This document shows, piece after piece, positions 49,736-58,862 of a DNA stretch of 64,000 nucleotides. The position numbers were made by a program, and so were the translations under genes. Within the stretch, counting starts at the first letter, position 1, and each line of letters starts with the position of its first letter. The stretch covers positions 1-64,000 of the forward strand of contig NZ_JAAIYA010000035.1 of assembly GCF_010894405.1 (NCBI RefSeq), read 5' to 3'. The notes under the pieces are model-generated. The model was given only the letters and a program-made list of their open reading frames with translations, ran no database searches and was not told where the DNA came from. Source of the DNA: Pyxidicoccus caerfyrddinensis (GTDB lineage Bacteria > Myxococcota > Myxococcia > Myxococcales > Myxococcaceae).

Positions 49736-50407
49736 ATGAGCGCCCTCTTCTCCGTCACCAGCGCGCTGTGGCTGGCCATGGCCCCGGCGGGGACGTGCTG
49801 GCTGCCCACCGACCAGACCGCGGGCTGGAAGCGCGTGGAGCTGCCCGAGGAAGCGCCCGCGCTCGCCGCCCCCGAGGACGTGGACCAGTTCCGCGTGGGC
49901 GAGCCCGCGCGACTGCTGGAGTCCGACTCGAAGGTATACGTCGGCGCCACCAGTCCGAAGCCCGGGCGCATGGCCTATATGTTCCGCGTCCCGCCCGGCA
50001 CCACGCGCCTGGAGATGTCCTTCCTGGAGCCGCTGCACGGGGCGAAGGTGGACGCCACCGCGTCCGCCGGGGCCCGCACCTTCCCGCTGCTGAGCGAGCG
50101 GCGGCAGGCGGGGGCGTCACTCGTGCTGGACTGGTACGCGGCGGACGTAGACGGCGTGGTGGTGGAGGTCCATCACCACCTGCGCGAGCGGCCCGTGGTG
50201 CGCTCGTGGCGCACGGGGCGCAACGTCTGGCCGGAGCGGGAGGTCTCCGTGCCCGCGGCCTTCAAGGCCCCGCGCGCGCTCTACTTCCTCCACCCGGGCG
50301 GCGGGCGCTACATCACCCTGTGCCAGTCTCCGGGCCGTACGCTCACGCTGGCGAGCTGGCCCGCTGAAGGCGCGCCCGCGGCCGTGTCACTCACGCGGGC
50401 GCCTTGA
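49736..50407 (+). CDS. Exported hypothetical protein (DUF2339 neighbour)
   Basis: A 223-residue protein with a likely signal peptide (ALFSVTSALWLAMAPAGTC). The rest is beta-rich with a jelly-roll-like look (TTRLEMSFLEPLHG, LVLDWYAADVDGVVVEVHHHL and RALYFLHPGGGRYITL). No known catalytic motif is seen. It begins one base after the stop of the DUF2339-like gene, so both act together, perhaps as a membrane protein and its exported partner. Its last 17 bases overlap the convergent kinase gene. Confidence 0.75.
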   Translation: MSALFSVTSALWLAMAPAGTCWLPTDQTAGWKRVELPEEAPALAAPEDVDQFRVGEPARLLESDSKVYVGATSPKPGRMAYMFRVPPGTTRLEMSFLEPLHGAKVDATASAGARTFPLLSERRQAGASLVLDWYAADVDGVVVEVHHHLRERPVVRSWRTGRNVWPEREVSVPAAFKAPRALYFLHPGGGRYITLCQSPGRTLTLASWPAEGAPAAVSLTRAP

Positions 50408-51560
50408 GTAGCACCCACGGCCACAGCTTCCCCAGCGCGGCGCGCAGCGAGGCCGCGTCGGGGAAGCGGTCTCCGGGCCGCTTCTCCAGGAGCTTCAGCA
50501 CGATGTGCTCGAAGGGCTCCGGCAGGTCGGGGCTCAGCGTGCGCGGCGGCACCGGGGCCTGCTGTACGTGCAGGAACATCAGCGGCACCGGCTGCTCGTG
50601 ACGGAAGGGGAGCTGCCCGGTTAGCAGCTCGTAGGCCACCACGCCCAGCGCGTACAGGTCCGTGGCGGGGGACACCGGAGGGCTGCCCATCACCTGCTCG
50701 GGCGCCATGTACTCCGGCGTGCCGAGCACCGCGCCCTGCGCCGTGGCGCCCGCGACGTGCGTGCTCTTGGCGAGGCCGAAGTCCATCAGCTTCAGCACGC
50801 CGGTGCGGGTGATGAAGAGGTTGGCGGGCTTCACGTCGCGGTGGAGCACACCGCGCCCGTGCGCGTGCTCCAGCGCCACCGTGGCGTGGGTGAGCCAGCG
50901 CAGGGCCTCGGCGCGGGTGGCGCGCCGCTCGGCCAGCAGTTGCCGGAGGTCCGAGCCCTCCAGCAACTCCATGGTGAGGTAGTGCCGCTCACCGTCCACG
51001 CCGGCATCGAAGACGCGGAGGATGTTGATGTGCTCCAGCGCCCGTACGTGCTCCACCTCCTGGTGGAAGCGCGCCACCAGGGCGTCGTGGGCGTGGGGCA
51101 CCGCGAGGACCTTCAGCGCCACGCGCAGGTCCTGCCGCAGGTCGGTGGCCTCGTACACCGTGGCGCTGCCTCCGGCGCCCAGCCACCGCTCCACGCGGTA
51201 GCGCCCCGCCACCACCTGGCCCGGCATCAGCCCCCGCACCATGGGCGACGGGGGAAGTGGCGTCACCACGCCCTGCAGCAGCGTGCCGTGCGGCGACACC
51301 GGCGTCAGCGGACGCAGCGTTTCGCCGAGCGACAACGCGGGAGGGGGCGTCACCGGCCGCAACAGCTCCTCGGGTGGCGTCGCGCCGGGCTTCAGCGCGG
51401 AGGCGCGCTCCGGCGGCATCGCGGCGGGCATCCGCGCGCGCGCCGCCACCGCCGGCTCCCCGGGCGCCACCGCGGCGGGCCTCCGCTCCGTCCCCGTCCG
51501 CTCCACGGCGCCGCCGAGGTACGCCACGTCGCCGGGCTCGTCATCGTTCGGGTGCACCAC
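50391..51560 (-). CDS. Cytosolic Hanks-type serine/threonine kinase
   Basis: A 389-residue kinase. A Pro-rich, low-complexity extension (1-115) precedes the kinase domain: Gly-rich loop LGAGGSATVY (127-136), Lys150, Glu169 region, HRDVKPAN (240-247), DFG (260-262) and GTPEYMAPEQ. All catalytic residues are present. There is no membrane segment or sensor domain after the kinase, so it is cytosolic, like many of the kinases expanded in myxobacteria. It starts 15 bases after the ODP-type diiron protein gene, and the two form an operon. Substrates are unknown. Confidence 0.93.
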   Translation of the reverse strand: MVHPNDDEPGDVAYLGGAVERTGTERRPAAVAPGEPAVAARARMPAAMPPERASALKPGATPPEELLRPVTPPPALSLGETLRPLTPVSPHGTLLQGVVTPLPPSPMVRGLMPGQVVAGRYRVERWLGAGGSATVYEATDLRQDLRVALKVLAVPHAHDALVARFHQEVEHVRALEHINILRVFDAGVDGERHYLTMELLEGSDLRQLLAERRATRAEALRWLTHATVALEHAHGRGVLHRDVKPANLFITRTGVLKLMDFGLAKSTHVAGATAQGAVLGTPEYMAPEQVMGSPPVSPATDLYALGVVAYELLTGQLPFRHEQPVPLMFLHVQQAPVPPRTLSPDLPEPFEHIVLKLLEKRPGDRFPDAASLRAALGKLWPWVLLKAPA

Positions 51561-51575
51561 GCGGGGCTCCCGGGC

Positions 51576-52727
51576 TCAGGTGTCGAGCAGCGACACGTGG
51601 GACACGGCCCCCGCGCCCTCGAGGTCCAGGTGCGGGGTGGGCAGGTTGTACTCGGCGGCGGCGCTGGTGGCCTCGACGATGATGGGGCCCGCGATTTCCG
51701 GCGGCTCGCCATGGCACAGCAGGTCCACCACGTGCTCCAGCGTCCACTTGCCCATCCGGCCCACCACCAGCCGCTTGCCGTCGTACTGCGCCGTGTCCGC
51801 CAGCTCCTTGCTCGCCGCCAGCTTCGCGTCCACCGAGCCGCCCAGATAGCCGCGCGCCAGCACCAGCACCCGCTCCACCACCGCGTTCCACGCCTGGAGA
51901 TGGGTGCGGTCCTGCGCCTCGTCCATGATGTCCAGCCCCACCTGCAGGCGCTCCATCCGCTCCAGGAACTGCTGCACCAGCGGCCCGCGGATGATGCGGC
52001 CGTGCTGCGGCGCAATCATCTCCACCGCGGGCGTCAGCTTGCGGATGGCCGCCACCGCGCGCACCAGCGCCGCATTCACCGGCATGTAGATTTGGTGAAA
52101 GGCGCGAATGCCAGACCAGTCGGACTCGTCCGCCCACAGGCCCTTCGCGTTGGAGTCGGTGAGTCCGCCGAAGAGGTCGCCGGTGAAGAGCACCCGCGTC
52201 TGCAAGTCGTAGAGCATCACCGCGCCCCGGAAGTGGCAGAAGGGCGAGGGCACCGGCAGCAGCTTGTGCCCGGTGGGCACGCTCAGCCCCTGCGCGAACT
52301 TCTCCGTGGGGATGAAGCGGTGGCGCGGCAGGTTCTGGTGGACGATGAGCCGCCACGTGTCCTCCGTGCAGAGGATGCCCGCGCGGGGCGCGTAGCGCGC
52401 GGAGATGAGGCTCGCCGACGAGCCCACGTCCGGGTCCTGGTGGTTGATGAACATCGCCGACAGCCGGTCCATCCCACCAATCAGCGACGTCACCTTGGTG
52501 TGGATGGTGGAGAAGTCGCTGCTGGAGCCCGGGTCGATGAGGAGGTTGAACTCGGTCTGCCGCTGCGTCTTCGTGTCGGCGCCCTTGAAGCGGCGCAGGT
52601 ACGGGTTGGCGAAGAAGATGGCTCCAGGCTCTCGCTTGCCCACCCAGAACGTCTCGGGGGCAATCTCCACCGGAGCGAGACGGAGGTCGGGCGACGGGCT
52701 CGGGACGGGGGCAACGGTGCTGCTCAT
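51576..52727 (-). CDS. ODP-type diiron metallo-beta-lactamase-fold protein
   Basis: A 383-residue protein. The first 260 residues have the flavodiiron-type beta-lactamase fold without a flavodoxin domain, as in the oxygen-binding diiron protein (ODP) group. Possible iron ligands lie in NHQDPDVGSS (His96, Asp98, Asp100), SPFCHFRG, LFTGDLFG and PQHGR. The C-terminal 120 residues are a separate helical/beta part that I do not recognise. ODP proteins in spirochaetes bind oxygen and feed chemotaxis signalling. Here the partner is a Ser/Thr kinase, which suggests oxygen-responsive phosphorylation; that is inference. The ATG at 52727 has AAGGA ten bases upstream. Confidence 0.85.
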   Translation of the reverse strand: MSSTVAPVPSPSPDLRLAPVEIAPETFWVGKREPGAIFFANPYLRRFKGADTKTQRQTEFNLLIDPGSSSDFSTIHTKVTSLIGGMDRLSAMFINHQDPDVGSSASLISARYAPRAGILCTEDTWRLIVHQNLPRHRFIPTEKFAQGLSVPTGHKLLPVPSPFCHFRGAVMLYDLQTRVLFTGDLFGGLTDSNAKGLWADESDWSGIRAFHQIYMPVNAALVRAVAAIRKLTPAVEMIAPQHGRIIRGPLVQQFLERMERLQVGLDIMDEAQDRTHLQAWNAVVERVLVLARGYLGGSVDAKLAASKELADTAQYDGKRLVVGRMGKWTLEHVVDLLCHGEPPEIAGPIIVEATSAAAEYNLPTPHLDLEGAGAVSHVSLLDT

Positions 52728-52879
52728 GGGCTCGGCGTTCCTTCGCGGGGGGAAAGAAGTCACCGGGCCCCTAGCAAGCCGCGCGCCGCCCGTGACGCGC
52801 CAGGACGGGACACACTCCGCCCCGGGAGGGCGCAGTTCCTGCGTTCCCCCGCGAAACGGCGCATCCCGTGCGCGGCCCG

Positions 52880-53182
52880 CTACTGCTCGAGCGGCGGCTG
52901 CAGCGTGCCGAAGCGCTCGATGCCCTGGTCCACCGCGGCGCGCACCGCGTGCAGCACGGCGTCATCCGTGAGCTGCCGCACCAGCACCAGGCGCGTGGCG
53001 AGGAGCGACGGCGCGTCCGCCAGCTGCCGCTGGAGCGAGTCCAGCGGCACCAGCGTCAGGGTGAAGCCCCGGCCGTCGCGAAGTCGCACCACCACGTCCA
53101 GCCCGTCCCGCTGCGACAGCTCCGGGTCGTCCGCGACGAGGATGGAGGCCACCCGGGCATCTCCCGAATCCATGGACCGCAT
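52880..53182 (-). CDS. Small hypothetical protein
   Basis: A 100-residue soluble protein with a predicted beta-alpha pattern (RVASILVADD, LDVVVRLRDGRGFTLTLVPLDSLQR, then a helical end). There is no signal peptide and no recognised family. The ATG at 53182 is preceded by GGAGG five bases upstream; an upstream open frame has no ribosome-binding site and looks like a shadow. It is divergent from the DedA-like gene. Confidence 0.65.
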   Translation of the reverse strand: MRSMDSGDARVASILVADDPELSQRDGLDVVVRLRDGRGFTLTLVPLDSLQRQLADAPSLLATRLVLVRQLTDDAVLHAVRAAVDQGIERFGTLQPPLEQ

Positions 53183-53351
53183 GCACCCTCCACCATGACA
53201 GGGGCCTGGTACGGGCCCTCGCGCAGCATGAGCACCGGTGTAGGCAGGCGGGCAACCCGGCGCACGGGCCGGTTGCTCGGGAACGGACGGTGGGATGCCC
53301 ACCCGCACGTGGCGGGGGCATGGCAGAGTCGGCGCCCTCCGTCCGCCCTCC

Positions 53352-53822
53352 ATGCCCGACCCGTCGACACTCTCCGCCTGGGGGCTTCCGGGCCTCTTCC
53401 TCGTCGCCATGCTCGCGGGTTCGGTGGTTCCCGTTCCCTCGGAGGCCGCGCTCGCCGCGCTCATCTACGGCGGCACGCCTCCGGTGATGGCCGTCTGCGT
53501 GGCCACTGTCGGCAACGTGCTGGGCGCGCTCTCGCTGTACGCGCTGGGCCGGTGGGTGGCGGCCGGGGGCGGCGGGCCGCTGGGCCGGTGGTATGCGCGG
53601 CGGCGCGCGAAGGAAGGCCCGCGCATGGAGCGCATCGAGGCGCGTGTGCGCACCTGGGGCGCGCCCGCGCTGGTCATGTCGTGGATGCCGGTGGTGGGTG
53701 ACGCGTTCGTCATCGCCGGGGGCATGCTCGGCGTCCGGCCGCTGCCGTTCATCCTCTTCGTCACACTCGGAAAAGGGCTGCGCTACCTCTTCGTCGCGCT
53801 CTCCACGGCCGCGGCGATGTAG
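53352..53822 (+). CDS. DedA/VTT-domain membrane protein (YqaA-like)
   Basis: A 156-residue membrane protein with about four hydrophobic segments. The motifs SVVPVPSEAALAALIYGG, a glycine near GNVLGALSLYALGR and SWMPVVGDAFVIAGGMLG match the SNARE-associated/DedA (VTT) family in its short YqaA form. These proteins take part in lipid movement or envelope homeostasis and carry the re-entrant loop with a conserved proline and acidic residue seen here. The start follows family length; no clear ribosome-binding site is visible. Confidence 0.88.
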   Translation: MPDPSTLSAWGLPGLFLVAMLAGSVVPVPSEAALAALIYGGTPPVMAVCVATVGNVLGALSLYALGRWVAAGGGGPLGRWYARRRAKEGPRMERIEARVRTWGAPALVMSWMPVVGDAFVIAGGMLGVRPLPFILFVTLGKGLRYLFVALSTAAAM

Positions 53823-53987
53823 CAATTGTTTCGATATATTTTTCACCCAGGTTTTACGCGACGCTGTCGGGAATTCCCTCGATAAACGAGACTGGTGCCG
53901 CGCGTGCCCTTGCGCGCGTGAAGCACTGTTCAGGTGTCTCCCCCGACTCCCCTTACTCGCTCCTTCCCAGGAGCAGGATTGGACAGC

Positions 53988-55694
53988 GTGCGAAACAACA
54001 AGACTCCCTCGATGCAGTCATGGCGTTGCGCGGTGGTGCTCTCCCTGGTGCTCGCCGCTTGCGGTGGCGTGGAGCCGGAGGGCGCGACTTCTCCTGACGA
54101 GGCCGCCGTCGGGGCCCGTGAGGACGGGCTGGCCAGCGTGCGCATCCGGCTGGCGGCGGCCAACATCAGCAGCGGCACGGGCCAGGACTACGACCCGGGC
54201 CACGGCATCCGCATCTTCCAGGGCACGGACCCGGACGTGGTGATGATTCAGGAGTTCAACTACAAGACAAACTCCGCGGCGGACCTGCGCTCCTTCGTCG
54301 ACACCGCCTTCGGCACCGGCTTCCAGTACTTCCGCGAGAGCGGGTCCGGGATTCCGAACGGCATCATCAGCCGCTACCCCATCATCTCCGCGGGCGAGTG
54401 GGATGACACGGCCGTCTCCGACCGCGACTTCACGTGGGCGCGCATCGACATCCCGGGCTCCAAGGACCTGTGGGCGGTCAGCGTGCACCTGCTGACGACG
54501 AGCAGCAGCACGCGCAACTCCGAGGCCACCAGCCTGGTCAGCCGCATCAAGGCCAACATCCCGACGGGCGACTACCTGGTCCTCGGCGGCGACTTCAACA
54601 CCGGCAGCCGCTCCGAGGCGTGCCTCACCACCTTCGCCCAGGTGGTGTCGACGGCGAGCCCGTATCCGGCGGACCGCAACGGCAACACCAACACCAACGC
54701 GGGCCGCAACTCGCCGTATGACCACGTGCTGGTGGACAGCGACCTGCGCCCGTACCAGACGGCGGTGGTCATCGGCGGCAGCTCCTTCTCCGCCGGCCTG
54801 GTGGCCGACACGCGCGTGTACTCGCCCATCTCCGAGATTTCCCCCGCGCTGTCCGGAGACAGCGGCGCGTCCGGCATGCAGCACATGGCGGTCATCAAGG
54901 ACTTCCTCGTCCCCGGGGACACGACGAGCAGCGGCATCACCGTGACGTCACCCAACGGCGGCGAGAGCTGGGCGGGTGGCAGCGCGCACACCATCACCTG
55001 GTCCGCCTCTGGCGTGACGAGCGTGAAGGTGGAGTACAGCCTGAACGGCGGCAGCACCTGGAGCACGCTCACCTCCAGCACCTCGGCCTCTTCGGGGAGC
55101 TACGCGTGGACGGTGCCCTCCAGCGCCAGCACCACCGCGCGGGTGCGCGTGAGCGACGCGGCCGACGCCAGCGTCACCGACTCCAGCAACGCGTCCTTCA
55201 CCATCACCACCTCGGGCGGCGGGACGGCGAGCGTCATCGTCAACGAGGTGATGGTCAACGAGCCGGGCTCGGACGTCACCGGCGAGTTCGTGGAGGTGGT
55301 GAATGTGGGCACCGGCTCGGCGGACCTGAGCGGGTGGACGGTGTCGGACGCGGCCAGCGTGCGGCACACCTTCCCGAGCGGCACCACGCTGGCGGCCGGC
55401 GGCGTGGTGGTGGTGTTCGGCGGCTCGGCGGGCATCCCCTCGGGGACGCCGGGCGCGGTGGTGGCGTCCACGGGCACGCTGGGCCTGTCCAACAGCGGCG
55501 ACACCGTGACGCTGAAGAACGCGTCCGGCACGGCGGTGGACACCGCCACGCTGAGCTCGGGCGTCTCCGGCACGGACGGCGTGTCCGCCAACCGGAGCCC
55601 GGACGCCAGCGCGAGCGGCACCTTCGTGCTGCACACGAGCCTGTCCAGCCTCACCGCGTCGCCCGGACGGCGCGCCAGCGGCGCGTCGTTCTGA
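53988..55694 (+). CDS. Secreted nuclease-like lipoprotein with lamin-tail domain
   Basis: A 568-residue lipoprotein. The signal ends at LVLAAC. Domain one (about 45-310 of the precursor) is an endonuclease/exonuclease/phosphatase fold with AANISSG, MIQEFN, HLLTTSSS, GGDFNTGS, SPYDHVLVDSD and a final QHMAV. A Ser/Thr-rich Ig-like unit of the SPNGGESW type follows, and then a lamin-tail domain (IVNEVMVNEP to the C-terminus). Extracellular DNA or phosphoester cleavage is likely, with the Ig and lamin-tail parts as binding modules. I chose the GTG at 53988; an ATG at 54012 is also possible. An AT-rich promoter region lies at 53823-53900, and a strong terminator follows the gene. Confidence 0.88.
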   Translation: MRNNKTPSMQSWRCAVVLSLVLAACGGVEPEGATSPDEAAVGAREDGLASVRIRLAAANISSGTGQDYDPGHGIRIFQGTDPDVVMIQEFNYKTNSAADLRSFVDTAFGTGFQYFRESGSGIPNGIISRYPIISAGEWDDTAVSDRDFTWARIDIPGSKDLWAVSVHLLTTSSSTRNSEATSLVSRIKANIPTGDYLVLGGDFNTGSRSEACLTTFAQVVSTASPYPADRNGNTNTNAGRNSPYDHVLVDSDLRPYQTAVVIGGSSFSAGLVADTRVYSPISEISPALSGDSGASGMQHMAVIKDFLVPGDTTSSGITVTSPNGGESWAGGSAHTITWSASGVTSVKVEYSLNGGSTWSTLTSSTSASSGSYAWTVPSSASTTARVRVSDAADASVTDSSNASFTITTSGGGTASVIVNEVMVNEPGSDVTGEFVEVVNVGTGSADLSGWTVSDAASVRHTFPSGTTLAAGGVVVVFGGSAGIPSGTPGAVVASTGTLGLSNSGDTVTLKNASGTAVDTATLSSGVSGTDGVSANRSPDASASGTFVLHTSLSSLTASPGRRASGASF

Positions 55695-55709
55695 GGTCCT
55701 GAAAGCACC

Positions 55710-55747
55710 GCGGCCCCGCCCCGGTAGGAACCGGAAGGCGGGGCCGC
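55710..55747 (+). terminator. Terminator after the lamin-tail nuclease gene
   Basis: An 11-bp perfect stem (GCGGCCCCGCC with GGCGGGGCCGC), with CCGG/CCGG in the loop adding more pairing, lies 15 bases after the stop. ATTCGTTTCC follows on the plus strand. It may also serve the convergent AI-2E family gene. Confidence 0.8.
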
Positions 55748-55781
55748 ATTCGTTTCCAGTGTCTTGCCGGTGCCGCGAGGC

Positions 55782-56963
55782 TCAGTGCGACTCGGGCGGC
55801 GGCGTGGGGGTGAGGGGCACCTGCTCGCCCGTCTCCGCGCGCACCGTGGGGACGCCCTGGCGGCCCTCGCTGCCCGGGCCCGGCGTGGCCGGGTCTCCGG
55901 CGCGCGGGCTGGAGCGGCCGTAGTCGCGCTCCCAGATGCGCACCAGCGAGAGGAAGAAGGCGACGATGAGGGGCCCGAGTAGCAGGCCCACCGTGCCGAA
56001 CGCGGCGAGGCCGCCGAGCAGGGCGAAGAAGACGATGGCGCCGTGCTGGTGCATGCCGCGCTTGGCCAGCAGCGGCTTCACCACGTTGTCCACCAAGCCC
56101 ACCACCACCGTGCCCCAGATGGCGAGGAAGAGCGCCGCCCAGGGGTGGCCGTTGAAGAACATCAGCGCCGCCGCGACGAGCACCACGGAGGCGGCGCCCA
56201 CGGCGGGGATGAGCGCCACGAAGAAGGTCAATCCGCCGAAGAACAGCGGCGCGGGCACCCGGGCGATGAAGTAGCCGATGAGCGCCGCCACCGCCTGCAC
56301 GCCCGCGGTGGCCACCGAGGACAGCAGCACCGCCCCGGACACGCTGCGGAACTCGCGCATGAGCTCCCGCGTCTGCCCGCGCCGGAGCGGCGACACGCTC
56401 TCAATCCACTCCACCAGTCGCTTCCCGTCCGTGAAGAAGAAGAAGAGGGCGATGAGCATCATCACCGTCTGGAAGACGATGGAGCCCGTGGCCGCCACCG
56501 CCCCCGTCACCGCCTTGGCGGCGGTGCCGCCTTGGGTGCTCACCTGCTCCTGGAGGGTCTGGTCCAGGTTCTGCTGCTCGACGGGGAGCTTCTCCATCAG
56601 GCTCGACACGGTGCCGCGCACGGGCGCGGGCAGCTTGTTCACCAGGCCCTGGACGCCCTCCTGCTGCACCGTCGTGGTGACGAACTCCACCCCTTCGGAC
56701 ACCTCGGTGACGATGAACGCGGTGAGGCCGCCCAGGGGCAGCAGCAGGGCGAGGACGATGGCCGTGCAGAGGATGCCCGCCGACAAGGCGTTCCTGCCGC
56801 GCAGCCGCCGCGTCAGCCGCTTGTGCAGCCCGTAGAAGGTCGCGGCCAGCACGGCCGCCAGGAAGAACGCCTCCGCGAAGGGGCGGATGACCAGGGCCAG
56901 AAGGAAGATGGACAGCAGGATGAGGCCGGTGAAGACCCGGCGAGCGGTCAGCTCGGATGCCAT
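55782..56963 (-). CDS. AI-2E (PerM/YdiK) family membrane protein
   Basis: A 393-residue protein with seven or eight membrane segments. The start (RRVFTGLILLSIFLLALVIRPFAEAFF), the FFFTDGKRL loop, the GGLTFFVALIPAVGA segment and the LLGGLAAFGTVGLLLGPLIVAF C-terminal block are typical of the family, whose members act as exporters, as channels or in Na+/Li+:H+ exchange. The C-terminal 50 residues are a Pro-rich soluble tail. The ATG at 56963 is used; a TTG three codons earlier is less likely. It lies convergent with the nuclease gene and divergent from the DoxX-like gene. Confidence 0.9.
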   Translation of the reverse strand: MASELTARRVFTGLILLSIFLLALVIRPFAEAFFLAAVLAATFYGLHKRLTRRLRGRNALSAGILCTAIVLALLLPLGGLTAFIVTEVSEGVEFVTTTVQQEGVQGLVNKLPAPVRGTVSSLMEKLPVEQQNLDQTLQEQVSTQGGTAAKAVTGAVAATGSIVFQTVMMLIALFFFFTDGKRLVEWIESVSPLRRGQTRELMREFRSVSGAVLLSSVATAGVQAVAALIGYFIARVPAPLFFGGLTFFVALIPAVGAASVVLVAAALMFFNGHPWAALFLAIWGTVVVGLVDNVVKPLLAKRGMHQHGAIVFFALLGGLAAFGTVGLLLGPLIVAFFLSLVRIWERDYGRSSPRAGDPATPGPGSEGRQGVPTVRAETGEQVPLTPTPPPESH

Positions 56964-57083
56964 GAGGGACAAGGTAGGGACGCCAAGGCGGCGGGGCAGG
57001 GGAGCGCTGCGGCCATGCCTGCCTGGCTGCCCTCCTGGCGAGAAGACTTGGGCCCGGGCGCCGGGCGGCTAGAGTGGCGCGCC

Positions 57084-57500
57084 ATGCCGGCCTTCGAATC
57101 GACCGCGTTCACCCTCTGGCTGCTGCAGGCGCTCTGCACCGCCTTCCTCGCCATCCTCTTCCTCCAGTCCGGCCTGGACAAGGTGTTCGACTGGAAGGGC
57201 AACCTGGGCTGGCTCACCGGCCACTTCGCCAAGAGCCCCCTGCGGAGCATGGTGCCGCTGATGCTGGGCACCCTCACCCTGCTGGAGGTGGCGGCCGGCG
57301 CCCTGTGCGCGGCGGGGCTGGTGGCCCTCGTCGTCACCGGCAGCGCGGCGCTGGCCTTCTGGGGCGCGCTCCTGTCCGCAGTGTCGCTCATCGCACTCTT
57401 CTTCGGCCAGCGCATGGCGAAGGAGTACGCGGGCGCCTCGGTGCTGGTGGCCTACTTCCTGCTGTCGCTGGTGGCGGTGTACGTCACCCGCCTGCACTGA
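57084..57500 (+). CDS. DoxX-family membrane protein
   Basis: A 138-residue protein with four membrane segments. The FLQSGLDKVFDWKGNLGWLTGHF stretch in the first loop and LEVAAGALCAAG in the next segment match the DoxX/DoxD-like family, small quinone- or redox-associated membrane proteins. The function in this organism is unknown. The ATG at 57084 is favoured because it gives the family length; the open frame upstream antisense to the AI-2E gene is a shadow. Confidence 0.85.
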   Translation: MPAFESTAFTLWLLQALCTAFLAILFLQSGLDKVFDWKGNLGWLTGHFAKSPLRSMVPLMLGTLTLLEVAAGALCAAGLVALVVTGSAALAFWGALLSAVSLIALFFGQRMAKEYAGASVLVAYFLLSLVAVYVTRLH

Positions 57501-57512
57501 CGGGCCGCGCTT

Positions 57513-58769
57513 TCAGAGCACCTTGCGCGGGGGCACGAGGGCGTTGGCCGACAGCAGGCCCGCCGCCAGCGCCACGGCCACCATCAGCATGTTGAAGGCC
57601 GTGTCCACGCCGGCCACCACGTCCCGCTCCAGCAGCGAGGACAGGCTGCGGAAGCCGACGCTGCCGGGCACCAGCAACATCAGGCCGGGCACCACGGTGG
57701 TGACAGAGGGCCGGTTGCGCAGCCGCGCCAGCGCGTTGCTGGCGATGCCCAACAGCAGCGCCCCCACGAAGGCGCCGAGCTGCGCCCCCAACAGCAGCGC
57801 CCCCAGCCGCGAGCCCACGAAGGCGAAGGTGCACGCCGCGGCAATCCAGCCCCAGTCCCGGGGACGCGCCCGGAAGAGCACGCCCACCGCCACCGGGGAG
57901 AGGATCAGCGCCAGCAATTGCGTCCACGCGGGCAGCGCGGGCGGCAGGGGCGCCAGGGTTGGCGGGGGCAGCAGCAGGGCGAGCCGGCTCCCCAGCGCGA
58001 CGCCGAAGCCGAGCTGGAGGAAGACCAGCGCCGCCGCGGTGAGCCGCGAGGTGCCGGAGATGAGGTGGCGCGTGGCCAGCTCGTTGATGGCCACCGTCAG
58101 GGACAGCCCTGGCAGCAGGACGATGAGGCCGGCCACCGTGGCCACCTGCACGGACAGGGGGCCCACCAGGCTTGCGGCCAGCACGGCGAAGGCCGAGGAG
58201 AGGATGGCGGCCACCGGCTCCAGCACGAGCGTCGTGCTGGGCCGCCGCCGCGTCAGCTCGCCCAGCGTGCCGATGACCAGGCTGCTCAGCGCGGCGACAC
58301 CGACTTCGCGCAGGCCGCCCCCGAACAGCCGCCCCGCGGCGCCGCCCGCCAGCGCCCAGCACAGGAGCTGGAGCCCGGGGCCGTAGCGCGCGGGGAGCGC
58401 GAGGATGTCCTCCACCTTCCGCGCGCCCTCGGTGGGGGACAGCCGGCCCTGGATGACGTCGTCCGCGAGCACGTCCAACAACGTCAGCCGCTCCAGGTCC
58501 AGGTCGCCGGGCTCCACGCGGATGAGGCTGGTGCGCAGCGCCTCCGGCGGGCCGAAGGACGCGAAGAGGGAGGTGGGGGTGGAGAAGAAGCGTCCCTCCA
58601 GTCCCAGCCGCTCGGACACGCGCCGCATCAGCCCCTCCAGGCGGTGGGAGGGCGTGCCGTAGCGGTGCAGCGCCTCGGCCAGCCGGAGCGTGAAGGCCAC
58701 GGCGGCGCCCGGCGGAGGAGGGGACAGGGAGGCGAGGAACTCGGAGGGGACGGCCACGGCGGCGCACAT
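57513..58769 (-). CDS. Threonine/serine exporter (ThrE) family protein
   Basis: A 418-residue protein with a cytoplasmic N-terminal domain (RLAEALHRYGTPSHRLEGLMRRVSERLG) and about ten membrane segments. The pattern matches the ThrE family with both its ThrE_N and ThrE_2-type halves fused. FGPPEALRTSLIRVEPGDLDLERL and the HEAT-free soluble part up to 125 are typical. It exports threonine and serine in corynebacteria; the substrate here is an assumption. It is convergent with the DoxX-like gene, with 12 bases between the stops. Confidence 0.88.
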   Translation of the reverse strand: MCAAVAVPSEFLASLSPPPPGAAVAFTLRLAEALHRYGTPSHRLEGLMRRVSERLGLEGRFFSTPTSLFASFGPPEALRTSLIRVEPGDLDLERLTLLDVLADDVIQGRLSPTEGARKVEDILALPARYGPGLQLLCWALAGGAAGRLFGGGLREVGVAALSSLVIGTLGELTRRRPSTTLVLEPVAAILSSAFAVLAASLVGPLSVQVATVAGLIVLLPGLSLTVAINELATRHLISGTSRLTAAALVFLQLGFGVALGSRLALLLPPPTLAPLPPALPAWTQLLALILSPVAVGVLFRARPRDWGWIAAACTFAFVGSRLGALLLGAQLGAFVGALLLGIASNALARLRNRPSVTTVVPGLMLLVPGSVGFRSLSSLLERDVVAGVDTAFNMLMVAVALAAGLLSANALVPPRKVL

Positions 58770-58800
58770 GGCAGACGCGCCGGGCCCAAGTCAAACGGAA

Positions 58801-58833
58801 GGGGAGCAACGGCCCCGTCGGCCGCTGCTCCCC
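58801..58833 (-). terminator. Terminator of the 61011-58863 operon
   Basis: GGGGAGCA (58801-58808) pairs with TGCTCCCC (58826-58833), with further GGCC pairing possible in the loop. It lies 30 bases after the last stop of the minus-strand operon and just before the ThrE-like gene. Confidence 0.65.
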
Positions 58834-58862
58834 CGTCACTTCGTCACGCTTGCGTGGCTGCT

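Noticed and set aside
50757-53198. Plus-strand open frame of 813 codons
   Set aside because: Antisense to the Ser/Thr kinase and the ODP-type protein; His/Arg/Gln-rich with no recognisable domain.
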